Part shown: positions 1-5,787 of the stretch, in pieces
Numbering within the stretch: position 1 is the stretch's first letter
Layout: each line of letters begins with the position of its first letter
Assembly (NCBI GenBank): GCA_007123465.1
Contig: SKLB01000220.1
Location: 1 to 6,326, forward strand
Source of the DNA: Spirochaetales bacterium
GTDB lineage: Bacteria > Spirochaetota > Spirochaetia > DSM-27196 > PWMO01
Length of the DNA stretch: 6,326 nt
Direction of reading: 5' to 3'
Notes under the pieces: model-generated
Database searches by the model: none
What the model was told of the DNA's origin: nothing
The model's input: the letters and a program-made list of their open reading frames with translations, nothing else
Made by a program: the position numbers and the translations under genes

Positions 1-2
1 AG

Positions 3-239
3 CCCACCCACGCCGATGTCGCCGGCATCAGCGCCCAGCCGCAGCTGGCGTGGCTGCGCGCACGGCTGTTCACCCACCGGCATCTGTATGCCCATCTGCA
101 ATCGCCGGGCAGCTGGGCGCGGGCGATCTGGCATCACGAGTACGAAAACCCGCCGGCGGTGAACTTTGACACCGGCGAACTCAGCACTAACCGGGTTGCA
201 CTTGCCCCGCGGGCGCTGCCGGCGCATCTGGCAGCTTAG
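3..239 (+). CDS. C-terminal fragment of an unrecognised protein
   Basis: An open frame enters from the left edge and ends at TAG 237-239, leaving 78 residues. The peptide is rich in Trp, His, Arg and Ala (for example WLRARLFTHRHLYAHL and AIWHHEYENPPAVNF) and ends in AHLAA. It looks like the end of a soluble globular protein; no membrane segment, repeat or signal is visible. This frame is preferred over the other two because it stays open to the natural stop and has a protein-like composition, whereas frame 1 hits a stop near base 163. I do not recognise the family. It is distinctly GC-richer than the regulator promoter that follows and is separated from that gene by 235 nt, so it is probably not part of the same transcription unit. 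An accidental open frame in GC-rich DNA cannot be excluded. Confidence 0.55.
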   Translation, partial: PTHADVAGISAQPQLAWLRARLFTHRHLYAHLQSPGSWARAIWHHEYENPPAVNFDTGELSTNRVALAPRALPAHLAA

Positions 240-318
240 CGCTGCATCACACCACAGAACCGGTCCCCACAACCCCTTGCCGTGCGCTATGCCACGGCCT
301 CAGGCTGCAGCTCCGGCG

Positions 319-336
319 GGACCCAAGGCTGGGTCC
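319..336 (+). terminator. Small hairpin, possible terminator of the upstream gene
   Basis: A perfect 7-bp inverted repeat (GGACCCA / TGGGTCC) encloses a 4-nt AGGC loop about 80 nt after the upstream stop codon. A T-run (346-350) follows only about ten bases later, after AAAAGCACA, so this is not a canonical intrinsic terminator. The CCAAAA at 335-340 can alternatively pair with TTTTGG at 347-352. Its position between two probable transcription units suits a terminator, but the call is weak. Confidence 0.3.
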
Positions 337-387
337 AAAAGCACATTTTTGGCACCAGTCAAGAACATTTGCGACAGCTAAGTAACG

Positions 388-404
388 AAACTTTGTTGAA
401 AAAC
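388..404 (+). promoter_or_regulatory. Putative ROK regulator operator, copy 1
   Basis: The 17-bp sequence AAACTTTGTTGAAAAAC lies 2 nt upstream of the -35 element of the regulator gene. An identical 17-bp copy occurs at 1846-1862 in the same position relative to the promoter of the transport operon. The core is a loose palindrome with T-rich left and A-rich right halves, as is common for ROK-family operators. The palindrome is poorer here than in copy 2 because the last two bases are CA rather than TT. The likely role is autoregulation by the ROK protein encoded immediately downstream. This is inferred from position and duplication, not from a known motif match. Confidence 0.65.
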
Positions 405-406
405 CA

Positions 407-437
407 TTGACTTTTTTCGTGCCGTGACGCCTATACT
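407..437 (+). promoter_or_regulatory. Probable promoter of the ROK regulator gene
   Basis: A -35 like TTGACT (407-412) and a -10 like TATACT (432-437) are separated by 19 nt, longer than the ideal 17. This would place the start of transcription near 444 and leave a leader of about 30 nt before the ATG at 475. The ribosome site AAGAGG (465-470) is 4 nt from that ATG. The long spacer suggests a weak promoter, as is usual for a regulator gene. Confidence 0.55.
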
Positions 438-474
438 GTAACCATATCTCTCCGCGTGCTCATAAAGAGGTGTT

Positions 475-1803
475 ATGCAGTCGAGGAAGCCCAAGTCACT
501 GAAGATCGCCAACATGGCAGCAGTGCTCGAGCTCCTGCGGACGACGCATAGAGCGTCGATTGCAGAGATATCGGTCAGGATAAATCTCAGCAAGACCACG
601 GTGCGCAAGATACTCGATAACTACATCGATGCCGGGCTGGTCATCTCGGTTGGCAAGGGCGAATCAACCGACGAAGGCGGTAAGCGTCCTGAGCTGTTTG
701 CGTTCAACAAGAATTATGGCTACGTGATAAGCCTGCATGTGACACCTGAGATGCTGCTTTCGGTTATTACGGACTTGAACGCCGATATTACGCACTCGAA
801 AATCATCATGCTCGACAGGCAGGTCCACGTGCTGCAGGTGGTGCGCTTTCTCGCAGAGGCAATCCGCGAGTTCACCTCAGGCAAGAGTGCGTCAGGCGAG
901 CGTCTGATCGGAGTTGTGATCGCCTTGCCCGGCCTGGTGGACTGCGACGGGGGCATATCCATCTATTCGCCGCATTACCCGTCATGGGGGCGCAATGTGC
1001 CGCTCAGGCAGATGCTGCTCGCAGAGTTAGGGGGCGAATTTGGCGCACCAGTTTTCATGGATTGCGTCAACCGCTACCAGGCGTTTGCCGAACTGGAGAA
1101 GGGGCGAGCGCCCGACAGGGGCAGTTTTCTGATAATCGACGCCCTGGATGAGGGGCTGGGTGGCGGAATGGTGTTCAACGGCTCTATTCAGCGCGGGTCT
1201 CAGTACCTTTGCAGCGAGATCGGTCATATGATACTCAGTCCCAACGACGAGACCAGCTGCATCTGCGGCGCACGCGGCTGCTTTGAGGCGATGGTCTCGG
1301 CCAAGCGCGTGCTGCGGTTGGTACGCGATGGGCACGCCGCTAACCGCGGATCGTCGTTGTTCGATGGATGTACGCCGCAACAGGTCAGTCTGGAAAAGGT
1401 ATCCGAATGCGCCGCGGCGGGCGACGAGTTTGCGCGAGCCTTGATCGAAGATGTGGCCGGATGGTACGCCCTTGGTCTGAACAACATTGTGATGGTCAGT
1501 GATCCGCAGCTGATAGTGCTTCAAGGGGTCTACACGCGTGCGGGTGACTACTTTGTCGAGCGCGTGCGCGCAAGGATGGGTGCACTTGGCGGCTTGCCGG
1601 ACGTAGAGAAACGAGTACGGGTCGAGTATTCGACTATGGGTGATGAGCGCGGCGCCGTGGGAGCCGCCGCATTTGTCATCTGCCACCATTTTCGCAGCGG
1701 GCATCAGGACCGCGCGGCGGTTTTGTCGGTGGACGGCGGTCAGCGGCGCCCGCCGGTAGATGGGGTTGCCCCTGGGCCGGCCGTGAGCAGCGCGGCGCAG
1801 TGA
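475..1803 (+). CDS. ROK family (NagC/XylR-type) transcriptional regulator
   Basis: This is a cytoplasmic DNA-binding regulator of 442 residues, built as an N-terminal winged helix-turn-helix plus a sugar-kinase-derived ligand domain. Residues about 12-78 form the winged helix: a recognition-helix region (SKTTVRKIL, 39-47) and a wing with the typical GGKRPELFAFN (68-78). The ROK domain carries EIGH (248-251) and the zinc signature C262-x-C264-G-x-x-G-C269-x-E271, both as in true ROK proteins. The N-terminal ATP-binding motif of ROK kinases (DxGGT-like) is absent around residues 82-103. At the ENDxN position the protein reads DCVNR (196-200), so the catalytic Asp is Val198. It should therefore be a non-enzymatic sensor. 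The usual ROK end (GAVGAAAF, 393-400) is followed by about 40 extra residues rich in Pro, Ala, Gly and Arg from GC-rich DNA. It lies upstream of a sugar transporter with the same orientation and a shared upstream motif, so it is probably the local repressor or activator. Family assignment is secure; the ligand is unknown. Confidence 0.93.
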   Translation: MQSRKPKSLKIANMAAVLELLRTTHRASIAEISVRINLSKTTVRKILDNYIDAGLVISVGKGESTDEGGKRPELFAFNKNYGYVISLHVTPEMLLSVITDLNADITHSKIIMLDRQVHVLQVVRFLAEAIREFTSGKSASGERLIGVVIALPGLVDCDGGISIYSPHYPSWGRNVPLRQMLLAELGGEFGAPVFMDCVNRYQAFAELEKGRAPDRGSFLIIDALDEGLGGGMVFNGSIQRGSQYLCSEIGHMILSPNDETSCICGARGCFEAMVSAKRVLRLVRDGHAANRGSSLFDGCTPQQVSLEKVSECAAAGDEFARALIEDVAGWYALGLNNIVMVSDPQLIVLQGVYTRAGDYFVERVRARMGALGGLPDVEKRVRVEYSTMGDERGAVGAAAFVICHHFRSGHQDRAAVLSVDGGQRRPPVDGVAPGPAVSSAAQ

Positions 1804-1845
1804 CGTGTCTTCGTGTTCCCAAGAAAGAATCGGCGGCCAGTTAAA

Positions 1846-1862
1846 AAACTTTGTTGAAAAAC
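1846..1862 (+). promoter_or_regulatory. Putative ROK regulator operator, copy 2
   Basis: The sequence is identical over 17 bp to the motif at 388-404. It lies 3 nt upstream of the TTGACA of the transport-operon promoter, and 42 nt after the regulator stop codon. Extended by TT it reads AACTTTGTTGAAAAACTT (1847-1864), an imperfect palindrome in which 12 of 18 positions match the reverse complement. A protein bound here would touch the upstream edge of the -35, which allows either repression or activation. The call is inferred from duplication at two promoters. Confidence 0.68.
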
Positions 1863-1865
1863 TTC

Positions 1866-1893
1866 TTGACATATAGCGGATCTGTAGTAGGCT
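1866..1893 (+). promoter_or_regulatory. Probable promoter of the sugar transport operon
   Basis: A perfect -35 TTGACA (1866-1871) is followed after 16 nt by TAGGCT (1888-1893), a weak -10 that keeps the TAnnnT positions. Transcription would start near 1900, giving a leader of about 70 nt before the binding-protein gene. A good -35 with a poor -10 fits a regulated promoter. The -10 choice is uncertain. Confidence 0.55.
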
Positions 1894-1960
1894 GAGAACG
1901 GGTCCGATCAGGGTTGCTGAAGGGCCCAACATCCATTTCTCGGGTTGGCAGTTACTGTCA

Positions 1961-1966
1961 AGGAGG
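1961..1966 (+). promoter_or_regulatory. Strong ribosome binding site that fixes the binding-protein start
   Basis: AGGAGG lies 5 nt before the ATG at 1972 and 8 nt before the adjacent ATG at 1975. The reading frame is also open from a TTG at 1945, but that codon lies upstream of this site and would add nine residues (MAVTVKEAF) in front of a good signal peptide. Translation therefore starts at 1972 or 1975. Confidence 0.85.
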
Positions 1967-1971
1967 CTTTT

Positions 1972-3036
1972 ATGATGAAGAAAAGGAACATTGTGGTCGC
2001 AGTGTGCGGGATCTGTATGCTGCTGGCTGCAACCAGCGCATTCGCCGGAGGCCGGGCTGAGGCTGCGGAGACGGATACTACGCTCGGCATAGCGATCCGC
2101 ACGCTCACCAATCCCTACCAGGCGAACTACAAGGTGGGAGCGGACACTTTCGCCGACTACGCCGGTTTGCCGGCGGTGACTCTCACCTGCGAAGGGAGCA
2201 GCGAGAAGCAGGTCAGCGATATTCGTTCACTGGTGGCGCGTACCAACGGCAACGTGGTTTTTATGGTTGATCCCAATGAAGCTACCGACGTTGTGCCGAT
2301 TGGGCGCTCGCTCGAAGAAGCCGGTGTCTACTATGTAACCTGGTGGAACAAGCCCGAAGAAGTCAACGTGATGGACTACCCCCACTGGGTGGCCCACATC
2401 GCGTATGACGGCATCAGTGCTGGATACTATATTGCCGAAGAGCTGTTTGCCACATTTGACACTCCCGGTCAAGGCCGCATTATTGCGTTGCAGGGAATGC
2501 TGGCCAACTCTATCGCCCAGGACCGCTTTGTGGGTCTCCAGCAGGCGCTTGCGGATAATCCCGGTGTTGAGATGGTTGCGTACGAGGCTGCCGACTGGGA
2601 CCGAACCAAAGCGTACGAGGTAACCGCAAATATGCTGTCGGCCAACCCGAATATCGACGGTGTTTGGGCGGCCAACGACAATATGGCACTCGGTGCCCTC
2701 GAGGCGCTACGTGAAGCCGGGCTTGCCGGACAGGTTATGGTGGTCGGGATCGACGGCGTAGAGGAAGTTTTCGACGGAATCCAGAGAGGCGAAGTTGCAG
2801 CTACCGTGTACAACGACTCCAAGTACCAGGCTGCGATTGGGCTATCGATGGCGCTGGCGGCCAAGAGGGGTGAGTTGGACGTCGCGAGCCTTCCGCGTGA
2901 ACGACGTCAGTTCTTCGCTGAAGCGGTCAACGTCAACCAGGCAAATGTTGACGAGATTATCGCCAATTACGTGGAGAGCACGCCTGACTACGATTATGAA
3001 GACTACTTCGGCGCGTGGGTGCGCCCAATGGATTAG
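1972..3036 (+). CDS. Periplasmic sugar-binding protein of an ABC importer (type I fold, RbsB-like)
   Basis: This 354-residue protein is the extracytoplasmic receptor of the importer encoded downstream. The start follows AGGAGG. The leader has K3-K4-R5, a hydrophobic core (about 7-22) and an AFA cleavage motif at 23-25, followed by GGRAEA, a style common in spirochaetes. No lipobox is clear: C12 and C15 lie inside the hydrophobic core. The mature part matches the periplasmic binding protein type I family (COG1879-like). Landmarks are LGIAIRTLTNPY (38-49), IAQDRFVGLQQAL (181-193) with the usual ligand-contacting Arg at 185, DWDR (208-211), VWAANDNMALGALEAL (231-246) and VVGIDGVEE (257-265) followed by AATV (276-279). 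Where many relatives have TxxQ, this protein has TVYN. Paired Trp (124-125) and the aromatic, acidic tail (DYDYEDYFGAW, 339-349) are notable. It is first in its operon, with its own promoter and a hairpin after it, which fits its expected higher expression. The family points to a pentose, hexose or similar ligand; the exact one cannot be named. Confidence 0.93.
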   Translation: MMKKRNIVVAVCGICMLLAATSAFAGGRAEAAETDTTLGIAIRTLTNPYQANYKVGADTFADYAGLPAVTLTCEGSSEKQVSDIRSLVARTNGNVVFMVDPNEATDVVPIGRSLEEAGVYYVTWWNKPEEVNVMDYPHWVAHIAYDGISAGYYIAEELFATFDTPGQGRIIALQGMLANSIAQDRFVGLQQALADNPGVEMVAYEAADWDRTKAYEVTANMLSANPNIDGVWAANDNMALGALEALREAGLAGQVMVVGIDGVEEVFDGIQRGEVAATVYNDSKYQAAIGLSMALAAKRGELDVASLPRERRQFFAEAVNVNQANVDEIIANYVESTPDYDYEDYFGAWVRPMD

Positions 3037-3072
3037 TCGCTGCCTGCTATTACCAGAGGTGAATTGACTTTA

Positions 3073-3104
3073 GCACAAGACTGTATCCTGATGCAGTCTT
3101 GTGC
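3073..3104 (+). promoter_or_regulatory. Intercistronic hairpin between binding-protein and permease genes
   Basis: The arms 3073-3086 and 3091-3104 pair over 14 bp with one G-T wobble and a 4-nt CCTG loop; the outer 11 bp are perfect. It starts 36 nt after the binding-protein stop and lies 62 nt before the permease start. It is followed by CTCTTAAG rather than a T-run, so it is unlikely to be an efficient intrinsic terminator. Such hairpins after binding-protein genes often protect the upstream message from 3' exonucleases or partly attenuate read-through, giving more binding protein than membrane subunits. The structure is seen directly; the role is inferred. Confidence 0.8.
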
Positions 3105-3166
3105 CTCTTAAGACGGTCCTGTAGCAGGGCGCAAGGGACGACCTTCAGCAAGGAGCTGGAATCAAG

Positions 3167-4234
3167 ATGCAGAATCCTGGATCATCCACACAAGCCGAGC
3201 CTATGCAGTCATCGGGTACTCTGCGTGAGTCTCAGTCGCGTGGGCGTGGATCGGTACCGGCAAGCCTTGGGCGGATCTACCATGTGATTGGACGCAGCGG
3301 TGTCCGGGGTCAGATCCTTTCACTGCTTATTATTGTATTGCTATTCGCCCTGGGGACTGGTGGGCGGTATCTCGCTGTGGGTAATATTCGCACTATCATT
3401 GCGCTAGCGAGTATACCGGCCATCATTGCTATCGGGGTGCATCAGGTGGTTGTTCTCGGCGGCCTCGACCTCTCGGTGGAAGGCGTGATAGCGATCTGTG
3501 CAGTCTCGGTAGGACTGCTGACCAGGAATAGCATGACGCAGGCCGATATCGGGCTGTGGATTATTCCGGTAGTGATGATTATTGGAGGTTGTGCGGGATT
3601 GGTCAACGGTGTGTTGCACACCAAACTGCGAATACCTTCATTGATGACTACTCTCGGAATAAACTGGGTATTCTTCGGGCTCGCGATCCTGATCAGCCGC
3701 GGGCAATCGATAAGGATCCTCGATCCGCGTTTTCAGGCTGTAGTTAACAGCAGAGTCTGGGGATTTCCGACGGTTGCCCTTTTTGCTCTGGGAGTGCTGG
3801 CGATTGTGACGCTGTTTCAGTCGCGCACCCGCTACGGCCGCTACCTCTATGCGGTGGGGGGAGACGAACTGCTGGCAAAGCAGGGCGGGGTAAAGACAGA
3901 TCGTGTGAAGATACTGGTGTTCGTGATGGCGGGCGTGATCTACGGAATCGCGGCGCTACTGCTGGTAGCGCGGCTCAACAGCTCCGCAGCGCGTATCGGG
4001 GACAATCTGCTTTTTCCCGCTATGACCGCGGTAGCCGTCGGTGGAGTTGCCCTCACCGGCGGGATTGGCGGTGCCAGGAATGCACTCTTCGGGGCCTTGA
4101 TCGTATCAGCGCTGAATAATGGGCTGGTGATGATGCGGGTTAATCCTTACACGCAGTACGCCGTGAACGGAATCGTATTGATCTGTGCGGTGGCCCTTAC
4201 CATCGACCGTAAGAAACTGGGATTCATCAAGTAG
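3167..4234 (+). CDS. Sugar ABC transporter permease (BPD_transp_2 / RbsC family), first subunit
   Basis: This integral inner-membrane protein of 355 residues forms half of the translocation channel. AAGGAG (3150-3155) precedes the ATG by 11 nt. The first 46 residues or so are hydrophilic and rich in Ser, Gln, Arg and Gly, which is a longish cytoplasmic head; Met13 (3203) is a possible but less supported start. Hydrophobic segments begin at about residue 49 and continue to about 344, suggesting eight to ten membrane spans. Family landmarks are GGLDLSVEG (98-106), where Glu105 replaces the usual Gly of GGIDLSVG; LRIPSLMTTLG (154-164); the cytoplasmic loop YLYAVGGDELLAKQGGV (226-242); and the C-terminal AVAVGGVALTGGIGGARN (288-305). 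It is followed after 12 nt by the ATPase gene. Since a second, different permease follows the ATPase, the channel is probably a heterodimer. Confidence 0.93.
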   Translation: MQNPGSSTQAEPMQSSGTLRESQSRGRGSVPASLGRIYHVIGRSGVRGQILSLLIIVLLFALGTGGRYLAVGNIRTIIALASIPAIIAIGVHQVVVLGGLDLSVEGVIAICAVSVGLLTRNSMTQADIGLWIIPVVMIIGGCAGLVNGVLHTKLRIPSLMTTLGINWVFFGLAILISRGQSIRILDPRFQAVVNSRVWGFPTVALFALGVLAIVTLFQSRTRYGRYLYAVGGDELLAKQGGVKTDRVKILVFVMAGVIYGIAALLLVARLNSSAARIGDNLLFPAMTAVAVGGVALTGGIGGARNALFGALIVSALNNGLVMMRVNPYTQYAVNGIVLICAVALTIDRKKLGFIK

Positions 4235-4246
4235 AGGGAGCGTGTA

Positions 4247-5773
4247 ATGAGAACTGAAGCAGTTGTCTCACTCGAAGGTGTAACAAAGACGTTTCCCGGA
4301 GTTGTGGCGCTGAACAAGGTGGATTTCTCCGTCAGATACAACGAGATCCTCGGACTGGTTGGAGAGAATGGCGCCGGAAAATCCACGTTGATGAAGATCC
4401 TGATTGGCCTGTACAAACCCGATGCAGGGGAGATGCGAATACGGGGAGAACTGACTACGCTCAAGGATCCGGAGTCCGCCGGTCGCAACGGTATAGGAAT
4501 GGTCTTTCAGGAAGGCTGTATGATTCCCAACCTGACGGTGTGCGAGAATCTCTTTCTCTCGCACGAAGACGGATTCATGCGCCACGGGCTACTGCAGCAC
4601 AAGCTGATTCGGCAAACCGCCAGGCAAGTGCTGGCGCGGGTCGGGGTGGCTTTTGATCCAGATACCGTGGTGCAGACCCTGACTCCTGGCGAGCAACAGA
4701 TGGTTGAGATTGCAAGACTGCTCTGGTTATCGACTCTCTATGAAATCGAAAATCCGGTACTGATTCTCGACGAGCCAACGACCGTGTTGCTGGACGACGA
4801 GACCAGGCGGCTGTTCCAGATACTACAGGAAATTAAACAGAACGCGTCGGTAATCTTCATTTCGCACCGCCTGGAAGAAATTGTAGAAAACTCGGACCGG
4901 ATTGTTGTCTTCAAGGATGGCGAATACGTTACCGAACTTGACCCCGGTCAGGCAAAAATAAGCGAGATCGAGAAGCTGATGGTCGGCAAAGAGCTGACAC
5001 TGGACCATTTCTGGGTAACTGAGCAAGGCGAACCCGAAGCCGATCAAGCAGAGGTTCTGGGAGTCAACGAGCTGTATCTCGAGGGAAAGTTCGAACCGAT
5101 CAGCTTCTCGATTGGACGCGGAGAGATCGTCAGCCTGGTTGGCCTTGTTGGCTCGGGGAAGGAAGAGATTTGTGAGTGCCTCACCGGTACGGTGAAGGCC
5201 ACTTCCGGGCGTGTGACAGTGGAAGGACAGGAGTTACGGCTGACTTCACCCGGGGACGCCGTAGACAATGGCATTGGCCACATACCGAAGGAACGGCGCA
5301 GCGCGGGGCTGGCTCTCGACATGAGTGTGATGGATAATATCAACCTTCTGGTGCTGCGCGCGCTCAAGAAGCGAGGGTTCATAAGCCGGAGGCTGGAGAG
5401 GGCTAATGCGCTCAAATGGGTTACTGAGGCAAGGATCAAGACACCATCCATTCATACCAAGAGCGCCCACTTGAGCGGCGGGAACCAGCAGAAGACCATT
5501 ATCTCCAAGTGGCTGAGCTCCTCTGTCCAGGTCTTGATTCTGGATCATCCCACCAGGGGGGTAGACGTGGGAGCCAAGAGCGAGATCTACGGGCGCATCC
5601 GGAAACTGGCCAGAAGCGGCATGAGTCTGCTCATCATGTGCGATACGCTCGAGGAGGACATTGGTCTGTGCGATCGAATGATTATCCTGAAGGACGGTCG
5701 AGTTGTGAGACAGGTGCAGTGTCCCCCTGGCCAGAAGCCAACTCCCCTCGACCTTATTGACGCGATTGTATAG
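4247..5773 (+). CDS. Double-domain sugar ABC transporter ATP-binding protein (RbsA/MglA-type)
   Basis: This 508-residue protein is the peripheral inner-membrane ATPase that powers import; two nucleotide-binding domains are fused in one chain, the usual length and layout for RbsA/MglA/XylG. AGGGAG (4235-4240) lies 6 nt before the ATG. Domain 1 has Walker A GENGAGKST (39-47), Q-loop Gln88, signature LTPGEQQ (145-151), Walker B LILDEP (172-177) with catalytic Glu176, and H-loop His207. About six residues more than usual separate signature and Walker B (WLSTLYEIENP, 160-170). Domain 2 has GLVGSGKEE (299-307), signature LSGGNQQK (409-416), and Walker B LILDHP (430-435), where His434 replaces the catalytic Glu. 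No H-loop His is found; that region reads CDTLEED (465-471). Lys305 is present where relatives usually have Arg in GAGRTE, but Glu306 replaces the Ser or Thr that helps bind magnesium. One ATP site (Walker A/B of domain 1 with the LSGGN of domain 2) looks intact and the other degenerate. Flanking permeases lie 12 and 14 nt away, so the genes are co-transcribed. Confidence 0.95.
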   Translation: MRTEAVVSLEGVTKTFPGVVALNKVDFSVRYNEILGLVGENGAGKSTLMKILIGLYKPDAGEMRIRGELTTLKDPESAGRNGIGMVFQEGCMIPNLTVCENLFLSHEDGFMRHGLLQHKLIRQTARQVLARVGVAFDPDTVVQTLTPGEQQMVEIARLLWLSTLYEIENPVLILDEPTTVLLDDETRRLFQILQEIKQNASVIFISHRLEEIVENSDRIVVFKDGEYVTELDPGQAKISEIEKLMVGKELTLDHFWVTEQGEPEADQAEVLGVNELYLEGKFEPISFSIGRGEIVSLVGLVGSGKEEICECLTGTVKATSGRVTVEGQELRLTSPGDAVDNGIGHIPKERRSAGLALDMSVMDNINLLVLRALKKRGFISRRLERANALKWVTEARIKTPSIHTKSAHLSGGNQQKTIISKWLSSSVQVLILDHPTRGVDVGAKSEIYGRIRKLARSGMSLLIMCDTLEEDIGLCDRMIILKDGRVVRQVQCPPGQKPTPLDLIDAIV

Positions 5774-5787
5774 TAGCGGAGAGGACC

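Noticed and set aside
166..381. 71-codon open frame on the plus strand after the first partial gene
   Set aside because: It overlaps the end of the upstream frame in another phase, crosses the hairpin, has no ribosome site and has a low-complexity, non-protein-like composition.
1027..1932. Long open frame on the minus strand (301 codons) opposite the ROK gene
   Set aside because: It lies antisense to a well-supported ROK protein, has no recognisable motif, and extends over the transport promoter and operator region. It is a shadow of GC-rich coding DNA.
1945..1971. Extended TTG start for the binding protein
   Set aside because: It lies upstream of the AGGAGG at 1961-1966 and would put nine residues in front of a standard signal peptide.
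3064..3089. TTGACT at 3064-3069 as a second internal promoter before the permease
   Set aside because: It shares 9 bp (ATTGACTTT) with the regulator promoter, but no acceptable -10 lies 16-18 nt downstream, and the region is occupied by the hairpin. It also lacks the 17-bp motif.
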